NCBI GenBank assembly: GCA_023664455.1
Contig: JAMPFM010000025.1
Location: forward strand, 1-39,678
Direction: 5' to 3'
Origin: Blautia sp.
GTDB lineage: Bacteria; Bacillota; Clostridia; Lachnospirales; Lachnospiraceae
Length of the DNA: 39,678 nt
Part shown: positions 14,989 to 24,100 of the stretch, piece after piece
Layout: each line of letters opens with the position of its first letter
Numbering within the stretch: position 1 is the first letter of the stretch
Notes under the pieces: generated by a model
The model's database searches: none
What the model was told of the DNA's origin: nothing
What the model saw: the letters and a program-made list of their open reading frames with translations, nothing else
Position numbers and translations under genes: made by a program

Positions 14989-16362
14989 CTACATCTCCCC
15001 AAGCGTCACCAGCACCCTCATTTCACTAAATCCATCCATCCCCTGCCGCATGAGGGTAATGTTCAATATATCGTCCGGCTCGGCATTGTAGAGTACACCC
15101 AGCAATTCATTATAGGTTATGATTTCCGTATTCCCTACGCGGATAATCACGTCCCCGCTCTGGATTCCGGCCGTCATGGCGGGGGAATCCATTTCTATTT
15201 CTTTGATGTAGGCGCCAATCGGTATGCCGGATTCCAAGTGGGCTTCCTGCGGTACGTCGGTTCCATGAATGCCCAGATAGGCGCGTTCCTGATCGTTGGA
15301 CATTTTTGTAATCATTCTTTTCAGCTCCGAAATGCCGTATGCGGATATCAGGTTTCCCCTGTCGTCACTTATGGAAGCGCTGTCGATAATGCCCACGATT
15401 CTGCCTTTAAGATTTACCAGCACGCCTGTGGCATTGCGGCTTCCGTAAATATCGGTGTCTATCAGTTTATAGGCGGCATCCGCCTGGTCTATTGTGGCGC
15501 CAAGGGACGTTATCGTGCCATAGCATATGGAACCGTTTGTCCCCGTGGGTCTGCCAAGCGCCATGACAGGCGTGCCGGGCATGTTATTACTATTGGAATT
15601 ACCAAGGTTGGCAATCGTAATCACGTCCATCGTCTCTTCTCCGATGGCAAGCAGCGACACGGATAAAATGGCAAATCCCGTAGCAGCGTCTCTTTGTACC
15701 ATTTCCGCCTCCGCCTGTGTCTGGTCGCAAAAAGTCACGACGATTCTTTCCGCATCGATAATCGTATTCGTGCTGACCAATATCAGCATCGCCTGTCCGT
15801 TGTTGGCGACAATCAAACCGGACGCCATCGCTTCGCTTTCATAAGTATTATTAAACCAATCCACATCGGAAGTAACGCCGGTCACTGTCACAAGCGCCCG
15901 CCCGACATCGTTTGCAAGCCTGGAAAGCTCGTCATACACCGCCTGATATTCTTCTAATCCGAATTTTACCTGAGACAGTATTTCTTCAATCTGTTCGCCT
16001 TCTATTTCCACCGGTTCCGGTTCTTCTTCTATCGCATCTTCCGTCAGCATATCTTCGGGACTCATCTCTTCCATAACGGTCTCTTCCGGGAACTGTACCT
16101 CTTCGGGTTCCTCTTCCGGGTGCAGCCAGTTATTGATTACAGGCTCCAAAAGCAGGAACGTAAGACATGCCACAGTGGCAAACACGACCGCCATCGCTAC
16201 CGTAATCAGTGTCCTGCGCAGCAGTTTTTTCTTGTTGACCGGTTTCTGCTTTATTTTTTCCCGCAGAAAATCCGACTGCATGGACGGCGTATATTCCGCC
16301 TGTCCGGGAGTTTTCTGCGCTAAATCATCTGTCTCTGTTTTCTTTTCACGCTCATCCGCCAT
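14989..16362 (-). CDS. Membrane-anchored HtrA/DegP-like protein with lost catalytic triad, PDZ domain
   Basis: 457 residues: cytosolic N-terminus 1-49, one membrane helix about 50-72, an acidic Glu/Pro linker (80-125), a trypsin-like domain (about 160-355) and a C-terminal PDZ domain (about 361-457; YLGIHGTDVPQEAHLESGIP, GIQSGDVIIRVGN). Where HtrA has TNNHVV, this reads STNTI (Asn199 at the His position). The tDlAvlK motif reads TGFAILSV, and the GNSGG nucleophile loop reads GSRNATGVLVNLKG. All three catalytic residues appear replaced, so it is probably a pseudoprotease or envelope binding scaffold. AAGGAG lies 8 bases before ATG. First gene of the run with yhaM and rlmD. Confidence 0.88.
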   Translation of the reverse strand: MADEREKKTETDDLAQKTPGQAEYTPSMQSDFLREKIKQKPVNKKKLLRRTLITVAMAVVFATVACLTFLLLEPVINNWLHPEEEPEEVQFPEETVMEEMSPEDMLTEDAIEEEPEPVEIEGEQIEEILSQVKFGLEEYQAVYDELSRLANDVGRALVTVTGVTSDVDWFNNTYESEAMASGLIVANNGQAMLILVSTNTIIDAERIVVTFCDQTQAEAEMVQRDAATGFAILSVSLLAIGEETMDVITIANLGNSNSNNMPGTPVMALGRPTGTNGSICYGTITSLGATIDQADAAYKLIDTDIYGSRNATGVLVNLKGRIVGIIDSASISDDRGNLISAYGISELKRMITKMSNDQERAYLGIHGTDVPQEAHLESGIPIGAYIKEIEMDSPAMTAGIQSGDVIIRVGNTEIITYNELLGVLYNAEPDDILNITLMRQGMDGFSEMRVLVTLGEM

Positions 16363-16581
16363 GATATTTCTCCTTGTAAACGCATTCCGGGATATGTCGG
16401 GACAAGCCCCCGTCAGTCTCCGTCCGTCGTTTCATACACGTTTAAGTATATCTTTTTCGTAGTCAATTTACAACCTTTATGGTATGATATTTACAGTAAT
16501 CATGTAACAGTCCTGCTTTTGGCTTCTCTGTCACATAATAACAGTATCGTATCCTGGAGCGTAAGAAAGGCGCGGTTTTCT

Positions 16582-18960
16582 ATGAACAGTAAAGTATTGC
16601 GTACTTTAGAATATTATAAAATTATCGAGCAACTGACAGATAAAGCCACTTCCGACCCCGGCAGGAAACTTTGCAGGGAGCTTGTGCCCATGACGGACTT
16701 AGAAGAAATCAATCAGGCACAGGCACAGACTGCGGACGCGCTTACCCGCATTTTTAAAAAAGGCTCTACTTCTTTCGGCGGCAACCGGGATTTGGGCATG
16801 TGTCTCAAATCTTTGGAAGTGGGCAGCGCCCTTTCCGCACCGGAGCTGCTTAAAATTGCAGCCATGCTGGAAAACGTAAACCGGATCAAAGCTTATGGCA
16901 GAAGCGACAGGGAAGATACTCCCACCGACACGTTAGAAGAATATTTTACGCGGCTGGAACCCTTGACTTCCCTTGCCAACGAAATCCGCAGATGTATTTT
17001 ATCCGAGGAAGAAATTGCCGACGACGCCAGTCCGGCTTTAAAGCATATCAGGCGGAGCATGGCGCTTACGAACGATAAAATCCATGCCCAGCTTACTTCG
17101 ATGATTAACGGCTCCTACCGGACTTATCTGCAGGACGCCGTTGTGACTATGCGTAACGACCGTTATTGTATTCCGGTAAAAGCGGAGCACAAAGGACATG
17201 TTCCCGGCATGGTTCACGACCAGTCTTCCACCGGCTCCACTTTTTTCATTGAGCCGGCTGCAGTCGTTGCCCTTAACAATGAATTAAAAGAGCTTTTCCT
17301 AAAAGAGCAGGAAGAAATCGAGACGATTCTCGCTGATTTAAGCGCGCAGGCGGGCGCGCATACTGAGGCGCTTGCCGATAACCAGCAGATTATGACCACG
17401 CTGGATTTTATCTTTGCCAAGGCTTCCCTCGCGTTGGAAGAAAACGCTACCAGACCGCTTTTTCATACGGAGCATACGATTCACATTCGTAAGGGGCGGC
17501 ATCCGCTTCTGGATAAAAAGAAAGTCGTCCCCATCGATATCGAACTGGGCGCGGATTTTGACCTACTGATTATCACGGGACCGAATACGGGCGGTAAAAC
17601 CGTTTCCTTAAAAACCGTGGGGCTTTTTACGCTGATGGGACAGGCGGGGCTTCATATTCCTGCGCTTGACCGCTCCGAATTGTCTGTTTTTACACAAGTC
17701 TATGCGGATATCGGCGACGAACAGAGCATCGAGCAGAATCTTTCCACGTTTTCCTCGCATATGACGACGATTGTCTCCATCCTGCAGCATGCGGATATGG
17801 ATTCCCTCTGCCTCTTCGATGAATTGGGCGCCGGAACTGACCCGACAGAAGGGGCCGCGCTCGCTATCGCCATTCTGGATTATCTTCACCAGCGGGGCGT
17901 CCGCACAATGGCGACCACGCACTATAGTGAATTAAAAGTATATGCGCTTTCCACCCCTTTTGTGGAAAATGCCTGCTGCGAATTTAGCGTAGAGACGCTC
18001 CGTCCGACATACCGCCTTTTAATCGGTATCCCCGGCAAGAGCAACGCTTTCGCCATCTCTTCCAAACTAGGGCTGCCGGATTATATCATCGAAGATGCCA
18101 GAAAGCATATCTCAGAAGATAAGGAAAGTTTTGAAGATTTGATATCCGACTTAGAAAACAGCCGCGTTACGATTGAAAAAGAGCGGCTGGAAATCGCGGC
18201 TTACAAAGAGGAAATCAAGACCCTGAAAGAGCGTCTTAAATCCAAGCATGAGAAAATCGACCAGTCCAAGGAACGCATTCTACGCGAAGCCAATGAGGAA
18301 GCAAGGCAGATTCTACAGGAGGCAAAAGACGTGGCGGACGAAACCATCCGTACCTTCCGAAAAGCGGGAGCCAATGCTTCCATGAAAGACTTAGAATCTT
18401 CCCGCCGGAAAGTGCAGGATAAAATTTCCGAGAAAAATGCGAAACTATCCATCCCCAAACCGGACGCCCGGACGCATAAGCAGTTAAAACCGAATCAACT
18501 GAAACTAGGAGATTCCGTCAAAGTAGTTTCTATGGGACTTACCGGCACCGTACATTCCCTTCCTGACAAAAACGGCAAGTTATTTGTACAGTGCGGCATT
18601 ATCCGTTCGCAGGTCTCGCTGGCGGATTTGGTATTGCTTGAGGATAAAGCGGATACACCCGTTGGCAAATCGCAACGAACCGGCACAGGCAGCCTGAAAA
18701 TGTCTAAGTCCTATTCCGTCTCGACAGAAATCAATCTATTAGGCAAAACCGTGGACGAAGCGCTGACGGAACTGGATAAATACCTGGACGACGCCTATCT
18801 GGCCCATCTCCCAAGCGTACGCATCGTACACGGAAAAGGGACGGGGGCGCTGCGGAAGGCGGTACAGAATTATCTGAGACGTTGCCAGTATGTGAAGAGT
18901 TATCGGGGCGGAGAGTACGGAGAAGGGGATGCGGGGGTTACGATTGCGGAGTTTCAATAA
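16582..18960 (+). CDS. mutS2: MutS2, ATP-dependent mismatch/recombination and ribosome-rescue protein
   Basis: 792 residues from ATG 16582 (MNSKVLRTLEYYKIIEQL); the frame extends 63 bases upstream without family similarity. Core and clamp helices occupy about 1-300. Walker A is GPNTGGKT near residue 333, Walker B is in LCLFDELGAGTDPTEGAALA, and the TTHY switch follows. A long charged coiled coil (about 500-600) leads to a KOW-like segment (GDSVKVVSMGLTGTV) and a C-terminal Smr nuclease domain (NLLGKTVDEALTEL, RIVHGKGTGALRKAV). MutS2 suppresses homologous recombination and, in Bacillus, acts on collided ribosomes. It is divergent from htrA; a possible -10 TATGAT lies near 16485. A structured repeat follows its stop. 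Confidence 0.95.
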   Translation: MNSKVLRTLEYYKIIEQLTDKATSDPGRKLCRELVPMTDLEEINQAQAQTADALTRIFKKGSTSFGGNRDLGMCLKSLEVGSALSAPELLKIAAMLENVNRIKAYGRSDREDTPTDTLEEYFTRLEPLTSLANEIRRCILSEEEIADDASPALKHIRRSMALTNDKIHAQLTSMINGSYRTYLQDAVVTMRNDRYCIPVKAEHKGHVPGMVHDQSSTGSTFFIEPAAVVALNNELKELFLKEQEEIETILADLSAQAGAHTEALADNQQIMTTLDFIFAKASLALEENATRPLFHTEHTIHIRKGRHPLLDKKKVVPIDIELGADFDLLIITGPNTGGKTVSLKTVGLFTLMGQAGLHIPALDRSELSVFTQVYADIGDEQSIEQNLSTFSSHMTTIVSILQHADMDSLCLFDELGAGTDPTEGAALAIAILDYLHQRGVRTMATTHYSELKVYALSTPFVENACCEFSVETLRPTYRLLIGIPGKSNAFAISSKLGLPDYIIEDARKHISEDKESFEDLISDLENSRVTIEKERLEIAAYKEEIKTLKERLKSKHEKIDQSKERILREANEEARQILQEAKDVADETIRTFRKAGANASMKDLESSRRKVQDKISEKNAKLSIPKPDARTHKQLKPNQLKLGDSVKVVSMGLTGTVHSLPDKNGKLFVQCGIIRSQVSLADLVLLEDKADTPVGKSQRTGTGSLKMSKSYSVSTEINLLGKTVDEALTELDKYLDDAYLAHLPSVRIVHGKGTGALRKAVQNYLRRCQYVKSYRGGEYGEGDAGVTIAEFQ

Positions 18961-19009
18961 GAGAGCGCGCGGGCGGGACTTGAGGAATGGGGGGTATTCC
19001 TATAGGTCC

Positions 19010-19148
19010 GTTGCGCAGGACAGCCATATCAACGCCGGGCACGCTCTCGCTGCGTTGACGCTCGCAGCGGTACTAAGGCGCTAAAACACAGCGCCTAAGT
19101 GCCGGCGGCGTCATAGCACCCGCTTTTGATATGGCTATCCTACGCAAC
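19010..19148 (-). repeat. Structured repeat element, copy A (inverted orientation)
   Basis: Outer arms 19010-19032 and 19126-19148 are complementary at 21 of 23 positions. Read on the minus strand, the core shares with copies B and C the segments CCGGCACTTAG, CTTAGTACCGCTGCG and AGCGAGAGCGTGCC. An inner hairpin GGCGCT/AGCGCC, a stem TGACGC/GCGTCA and a GAGA loop fold from it. It lies 49 bases after mutS2 and may serve as its terminator. It covers most of the gap 18961-19504 together with copy B; the 115 bases between the copies show nothing else I recognise. Confidence 0.8.
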
Positions 19149-19263
19149 TACGTTTTGGAAGGCGGAAGGATTTGTGTGGTTGCAGCGGAAGATAGCAGGG
19201 TGTGCGGCGGATTGTGTAAGTATGGCAATTGTGCTTTGAAGAGGGACGACCGTTGAACATGCA

Positions 19264-19432
19264 GGGAAGGGGGGCTGGCGGGGCAGGGGGGAATCCCGCG
19301 GGGGTCCTTGAAAAACGCCGGCACTTAGCGAAAAAGCCGCTCGCGGCTTTTAAGCTTAGTACCGCTGCGTTTTTCACGGAGCGAAAGCGTGCCCCCGCGG
19401 GATTCCCACCTGCCCCGCCAGCCCCCCTTCCC
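19264..19432 (+). repeat. Structured repeat element, copy B
   Basis: Outer arms 19264-19304 and 19392-19432 are complementary at 40 of 41 positions and very G/C rich. The 87-base core contains GAAAAACGC/GCGTTTTTC, the inner hairpin GCCGC/GCGGC, and a GNRA loop in GC-GAAA-GC (19381-19388). The core is about 90% identical to copy C; the arms are unrelated. It lies 72 bases upstream of the response regulator. Confidence 0.85.
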
Positions 19433-19504
19433 CATACCCACACACTCCCATGCCCCAATCACAAATATTAATTCTATAAGCAAAAAACAAGGAGCATTCA
19501 AACT

Positions 19505-20206
19505 ATGGTAAGCAAACAAAAAATTTTAATCGTAGACGACGACAATAACATCGCAGAATTAATCTCACTTTATCTGACGAAAGAATGTTTCGAGACGATG
19601 ATAGTAAATGACGGGGAATCTGCATTGACGGCGGCGGAAAGTTTTGAGCCGAATCTGATGCTGCTCGACCTGATGCTGCCCGGTATCGACGGTTATCAGG
19701 TATGCCGCGAAATCCGCGCTAAATCTTCCCTGCCGATTATCATGCTTTCCGCTAAAGGGGAAGTCTTCGATAAAGTGCTGGGACTGGAGCTGGGCGCCGA
19801 CGATTATATGGAGAAACCTTTTGACTCTAAAGAATTAGTCGCGAGGGTCAAGGCAGTGCTGCGCCGCTATAAATCCGCGGCTCCTACGACGGAAACTTCC
19901 GCCATCAAATGCGTGGAATATCCTGATTTAATTGTCAACCAGACCAATTATTCTGTTATCTACATGGGACAGACAGTGGAAATGCCGCCTAAGGAACTAG
20001 AGCTGCTCTACTTCCTTGCCGCTTCCCCGAATCATGTTTTCACAAGGGAACAGCTACTAGACCAAATCTGGGGCTATGAGTATATCGGCGATACCCGGAC
20101 GGTGGACGTGCATATCAAGCGACTTCGTGAAAAAATTAACGATCATGAGAAATGGCGGATTGCTACCATCTGGGGCATCGGCTATAAATTCGAGACAAGA
20201 AGTTAG
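19505..20206 (+). CDS. OmpR/PhoB-family response regulator
   Basis: 233 residues. Receiver domain (about 1-120): acidic pocket VDDDNN, phosphoacceptor Asp55 in LLDLMLPG, Ser/Thr switch in IMLSAKG, and Lys in MEKPFD. The DNA-binding winged helix (about 140-230) has the OmpR-type KELELLYFLAASPNHVFTRE and TVDVHIKRLREKI. Ribosome site AAGGAG lies 9-10 bases before ATG. A histidine kinase follows 120 bases downstream in the same direction, forming a two-component pair of the PhoP/VanR type. The signal is unknown. The upstream repeat copy B could insulate it from mutS2 read-through. Confidence 0.93.
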   Translation: MVSKQKILIVDDDNNIAELISLYLTKECFETMIVNDGESALTAAESFEPNLMLLDLMLPGIDGYQVCREIRAKSSLPIIMLSAKGEVFDKVLGLELGADDYMEKPFDSKELVARVKAVLRRYKSAAPTTETSAIKCVEYPDLIVNQTNYSVIYMGQTVEMPPKELELLYFLAASPNHVFTREQLLDQIWGYEYIGDTRTVDVHIKRLREKINDHEKWRIATIWGIGYKFETRS

Positions 20207-20326
20207 AAGCGCGCCGTCAATGAAATCCAGATGATAGTCTGCGCAGACAGTGCAACATCCGATGCAGACATGATAACACCCGACACAAGCATTGCAGGTT
20301 ATTAAAAAGGGAGTATCCTTGAAAAA

Positions 20327-21751
20327 ATGAGAAAAACACTTTATCTGAAATTCATCCTGGCATATATTATTTTCGGTATCTTCGGCTTTATCGTCGTGGC
20401 TACTTTTGTAGCGAATCTGACGTCGGATCAGCTGACGAAAGAACAGGCAAATGCACTTTACCGTGAGGCGACGCTGATTGCCAACACCTATGCTACCGAT
20501 TTGTATAATAGTGAGACAACCTTAGAAGCGGTGAAAAGCCAGTTAGACGCTTTGGATGCCTATCTGGGCGCCACTATCTGGATCATCAATCCTTCCGGGC
20601 GTATGATCTTGGACTCCGCAGCCCCAATGAACGTCGAAAACGAAGTGGTCATTGAGAATTTTAATCCCACTGTCACAGAGGGGTCTTACTACACCATCGG
20701 AAACTTTTTCGGCACTTTTACCGAACCTACGCTGAGCGTTTTTGCGCCGATAACGTCTGATTTTAAGGTTAAGGGCTATGTAGTAATCCACGACTCCATG
20801 AGCAGTATCCAGGAGGAAACGGACAACCTTCTCAATATTTCTTACATCATGCTGGTTATCCTTTTTCTGCTTTCCATGATTATCCTGATTTTCTTTACGG
20901 AAATTGTCTATATCCCGCTGCGCAAAATTACGGAAGCGACGGAACAATATGCAAGCGGAAATATGCATTACGAATTTAGCGTAGAAAGCGTGGATGAGAT
21001 GGGCTATCTTGCTGCGACGCTGTCTTATATGGCAAGCGAAATCGCCAGCTCTGAGGACAATCAGAAAAAACTGGTTGCCAATATTTCCCACGATTTCCGC
21101 TCTCCCCTGACTTCCATCAAAGGCTATCTGGAAGCCATGTTAGACGGCACAATTCCGCCCGAACTGCACGAGAAATATCTGACCATCGTTTTAAATGAAA
21201 CGGAGCGCCTGACAAAACTAACCAACAGTCTGCTGACCCTGAATAATTTAAACACCAAAGGCATGATGTTAGAGAAAACCGATTTCGATATCAATCAGAC
21301 CATCCGTAACGTAGCGGCTTCCTTTGAAGGAACCTGCCGGGAAAAAAGAATTGCCATCGAGCTGATTCTGACCGGCGACGAAATGTACGTCACCGCAGAT
21401 ATGGGCAAAATCCAACAGGTGCTTTACAATCTGTTGGACAACGCGATTAAATTCAGCCACCACGATTCCGTCATCAAATTAGAGACCACCGAGAAACACA
21501 ATAAAATATTTATCAGCGTAAAAGATTCCGGTATCGGCATTCCCAAAGATAATTTGAAACTTATCTGGGATCGTTTCTACAAGACGGATCTTTCCCGTGG
21601 AAAAGATAAAAAAGGGACCGGTCTTGGTCTTTCCATCACCAAAGAAATTATCCAGTCCCACAGTGAACATATTAACGTTATCAGCACCGAAGGCGTCGGC
21701 ACCGAATTTATCTTTTCGCTCCCCAAGTCTGAGATGGAAGATGAAGACTGA
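20327..21751 (+). CDS. Sensor histidine kinase, partner of the upstream regulator
   Basis: 474 residues with two membrane helices (about 9-30 and 172-192) enclosing an extracytoplasmic sensor of about 140 residues. A HAMP linker (TEIVYIPLRKITEATEQYAS) follows, then the HisKA domain with His255 in NISHDFRSPLTSIKGYLEA and an HATPase_c domain with N box (NLLDNAIKFS), G1 (DSGIGIP), F box (WDRFYKTD) and G2 (KGTGLGLSI). All catalytic motifs are intact. GGGAG is 12-13 bases upstream of ATG. The N-terminal sensor has no recognisable ligand-binding signature. The gene ends 35 bases before repeat copy C, which separates it from convergent trmL. Confidence 0.93.
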   Translation: MRKTLYLKFILAYIIFGIFGFIVVATFVANLTSDQLTKEQANALYREATLIANTYATDLYNSETTLEAVKSQLDALDAYLGATIWIINPSGRMILDSAAPMNVENEVVIENFNPTVTEGSYYTIGNFFGTFTEPTLSVFAPITSDFKVKGYVVIHDSMSSIQEETDNLLNISYIMLVILFLLSMIILIFFTEIVYIPLRKITEATEQYASGNMHYEFSVESVDEMGYLAATLSYMASEIASSEDNQKKLVANISHDFRSPLTSIKGYLEAMLDGTIPPELHEKYLTIVLNETERLTKLTNSLLTLNNLNTKGMMLEKTDFDINQTIRNVAASFEGTCREKRIAIELILTGDEMYVTADMGKIQQVLYNLLDNAIKFSHHDSVIKLETTEKHNKIFISVKDSGIGIPKDNLKLIWDRFYKTDLSRGKDKKGTGLGLSITKEIIQSHSEHINVISTEGVGTEFIFSLPKSEMEDED

Positions 21752-21786
21752 GCGTGCATCAATAAACACCACGCAGCCAGTACCCC

Positions 21787-21930
21787 GGCAGAGCAGACAT
21801 AAATCCCGCAAAGGTCCTTGAAAAACGCCGGCACTTGGTGAAAAAGTCGCAAAGCGGCTTTTGAACCTAGTACCGCTGCGTTTTTCACGGAGCGCAAGCG
21901 TGCCTTTGCAGGATTTATGTCTGCTCTGCC
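21787..21930 (+). repeat. Structured repeat element, copy C
   Basis: Outer arms 21787-21814 and 21903-21930 are complementary at 27 of 28 positions. The core has the same stem GAAAAACGC/GCGTTTTTC as copy B, an inner hairpin GTCGC/GCGGC and a GNRA loop GC-GCAA-GC (21892-21899). It lies between the convergent kinase and trmL genes and would act as a bidirectional terminator or barrier. Confidence 0.85.
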
Positions 21931-21935
21931 GACTC

Positions 21936-22433
21936 TCACCTTTCCTTCCACTGCAGCCTATGCAGCTCTCCTTCCCGCTGCATTCCGCTAAACCCGTTCT
22001 GCCGCAGCGCTTCATAGAGTACGATTGCCGCCGCATTGGAAAGGTTGAGGGAGCGGATATCACTTACCATCGGAATCCGAATGCAGGTTTCTTCATTCTC
22101 CACGAGGATTTCTTCCGGTATCCCGCCGCTTTCTTTTCCAAACATGATAAAATCATCCGCTCCGAATGCAACGTCCGCGTAAGTGCGCTTCGCCTTGGTG
22201 GTCGCCATCCATATTTTCGCACCGGGATTTTGCGCCAGAAATTCCTCATAATTCATATATCTTGTCACGTCCAGACTATCCCAATAGTCCATGCCGGAAC
22301 GTTTGATAGATTTCTCATCCAACCGAAACCCCAGCGGCTCGATTAAGTGAAGCCGCGTTCCCGTCGCGACGCAAGTTCTCCCTATGTTTCCCGTATTTGC
22401 CGGTATCTCCGGCTGATGTAACACGATATGCAT
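21936..22433 (-). CDS. trmL: tRNA (cytidine/uridine-34-2'-O)-methyltransferase TrmL
   Basis: 165 residues, the SPOUT-fold length expected for TrmL. It starts MHIVLHQPEIPANTGNIGRT (motif 1), has MFGKESGGIPEEIL (motif 2), and ends the domain with IPMVSDIRSLNLSNAAAIVL YEALR (motif 3, trefoil knot). The enzyme 2'-O-methylates the wobble base of tRNA-Leu. It starts 6 bases after the aminotransferase stop and is the last gene of a minus-strand run. Its 3' end touches repeat copy C. Confidence 0.93.
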   Translation of the reverse strand: MHIVLHQPEIPANTGNIGRTCVATGTRLHLIEPLGFRLDEKSIKRSGMDYWDSLDVTRYMNYEEFLAQNPGAKIWMATTKAKRTYADVAFGADDFIMFGKESGGIPEEILVENEETCIRIPMVSDIRSLNLSNAAAIVLYEALRQNGFSGMQREGELHRLQWKER

Positions 22434-22439
22434 GGTCTG

Positions 22440-23612
22440 TCAATCCTTCTCTTTCCGCAGCCTTCCAATAAAATCCTGTAATCTCCCGATTGCCACTTTC
22501 AGATTTTCCAACGAATACGCATAAGAAATCCGCACGAATCCTTCCCCGCAGTCGCCAAACGCAGTGCCCGGAACGACCGCTACTTTTTCTTCTTTTAGAA
22601 ATCGGGTGGCAAACTCGTCACTAGTCATGCCAAATTCTTTGATACAGGGAAAGACGTAGAATGCGCCGAAAGGTTCAAAGCATTCCAGTCCCATTTCTTT
22701 GAAAGCATATAATAAATATCTTCGTCTCTGGTCATACGCCTCCCGCATTTCTAGTACGTCCTCGTCCCCATTGCGCAGCGCTTCCACCGCCGCATACTGA
22801 CTCGTCGTAGGCGCACACATAATGGCAAACTGGTGAATTTTAAGCATCTGCCCTATGATTTCCCTGGATCCGCAGGCATAGCCAAGCCGCCAGCCGGTCA
22901 TTGCATAGGCTTTGGAAAAACCGTTAATCAGAACCGTCCGCTCCTGCATTCCCGGAATTTCCACGATGGATACATGTTTGTCCTTATAGGTCAGCTCAGA
23001 ATAAATCTCATCAGAAATGACAAAGATGTCATGTTTTATAATGACCTCGGCAATGGCTTCCAAATCCTTTTTTTCCATAATCGCACCCGTCGGATTATTG
23101 GGAAACGGTAAAATCAGAATCTTTGTCTTATCGGTAACTGCCGCCTCTATTTCCTCCGCCGTCAAACGAAATTCATTTTCTGCTTTTAATTCGATAATCA
23201 CCGGAATGCCGCCCGCTAAGATGGCGCAAGGTTCATAAGACACATAACTTGGCTGGGGTATCAGGACTTCCTCGCCCGGATTCAGCATGGCGCGCAGTGC
23301 AGCGTCGATTCCCTCGGAGCCGCCTACTGTCACGAAAATCTCATTTTCCGGGTGGTATTCCACGCCCTGCTTCCGCTTTAAATAGTTTGCAATTTCCTCC
23401 TTCAGGCTCTTTAATCCAGCATTAGATGTATAAAAAGTCCTTCCTTTTTCCAGAGAATAAATTCCTTCGTCCCGGATATGCCACGGCGTATCGAAATCCG
23501 GCTCCCCCACGCTGAGAGAAATAACGTCGTCCATCTCGTTTACAATATCGAAAAATTTTCGGATTCCCGACGGCTTTATGCCCACTACTTTTTCCGCCAA
23601 CGGATTTCTCAT
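22440..23612 (-). CDS. Class I/II pyridoxal-phosphate aminotransferase
   Basis: 390 residues of the AspC/PatA-like fold type I family. Features are SVGEPDFDTP near the start, GGSEGIDAALRAML, PNNPTGAIM, SDEIYSEL and the PLP Lys234 in NGFSKAYAMTGWRLGY, with a C-terminal arginine in EGFVRISYAYS. It likely transfers amino groups between an aromatic or acidic amino acid and 2-oxoglutarate; the exact substrate is not readable. Its ATG overlaps the Lrp/AsnC stop (ATGA), so the two are translationally coupled, a frequent pairing in Clostridia that suggests the regulator senses the amino acid involved. Confidence 0.92.
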   Translation of the reverse strand: MRNPLAEKVVGIKPSGIRKFFDIVNEMDDVISLSVGEPDFDTPWHIRDEGIYSLEKGRTFYTSNAGLKSLKEEIANYLKRKQGVEYHPENEIFVTVGGSEGIDAALRAMLNPGEEVLIPQPSYVSYEPCAILAGGIPVIIELKAENEFRLTAEEIEAAVTDKTKILILPFPNNPTGAIMEKKDLEAIAEVIIKHDIFVISDEIYSELTYKDKHVSIVEIPGMQERTVLINGFSKAYAMTGWRLGYACGSREIIGQMLKIHQFAIMCAPTTSQYAAVEALRNGDEDVLEMREAYDQRRRYLLYAFKEMGLECFEPFGAFYVFPCIKEFGMTSDEFATRFLKEEKVAVVPGTAFGDCGEGFVRISYAYSLENLKVAIGRLQDFIGRLRKEKD

Positions 23613-24100
23613 GGTGTCACCTTCTCTCTCGTATCTTCGTATTTTTTCGCCAGAATCGTCCCGTGGTCTTTATATTTTTTCAGGATAAAATGCGTCGCCG
23701 TACTCAGTACCGTATCCAGCGTAGAAAGTTTATCCGAAACAAAACCGGATATTTCTTTTAAGGATTTCCCCTCTAACGTAACAAGCAAATCGTATCCGCC
23801 GGAGATCAGATAGACGGAGTTAACTTCCGGGTATTTGTAAATGCGCTCCGCAATGTTGTCGAAGCCCTGCCCCCGCTGGGGCGTCACCCGCACTTCAATA
23901 AGCGCCGTCACTTTCTCGATGGAAGTTTTTTCCCAGTCGATTAACGTATGATAGCCGCAGATAATTCCCTCGCTTTCCAACGCCGCCAACTCATTCGCGA
24001 TATCAATCTCTTCCTCGCCCATAATAACGGCAAGCTCCCTTATATCAATACGACTGTTTTTCTCAATCATTGCTAATAATTTCTCTCTCATTGCTCCCAT
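23609..24100 (-). CDS. Lrp/AsnC-family transcriptional regulator
   Basis: 163 residues. N-terminal winged helix (about 5-55; RIDIRELAVIMGEEEIDIAN) followed by an RAM/AsnC ligand-binding domain with the beta-alpha-beta pattern VTALIEVRVTPQRGQGF and VNSVYLISGGYDLLV. Start at ATG 24100 with AAAGGA 6 bases upstream; a second ATG lies three codons on. It overlaps the end of the AIR-synthase-like gene by 13 bases and the start of the aminotransferase by 4, so it sits inside a tight operon it may control. Confidence 0.9.
   Translation of the reverse strand: MGAMREKLLAMIEKNSRIDIRELAVIMGEEEIDIANELAALESEGIICGYHTLIDWEKTSIEKVTALIEVRVTPQRGQGFDNIAERIYKYPEVNSVYLISGGYDLLVTLEGKSLKEISGFVSDKLSTLDTVLSTATHFILKKYKDHGTILAKKYEDTREKVTP

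Noticed and set aside
19135-19519. Minus- and plus-strand frames across repeat copy B
   Set aside because: They read through a 41-bp inverted repeat, so both strands give the same Gly/Pro/Ala-rich words; a structural artefact, not a protein.
21479-22063. Minus-strand frames over repeat copy C and the kinase 3' end
   Set aside because: Shadow of the histidine kinase, the repeat and trmL; no start signals.
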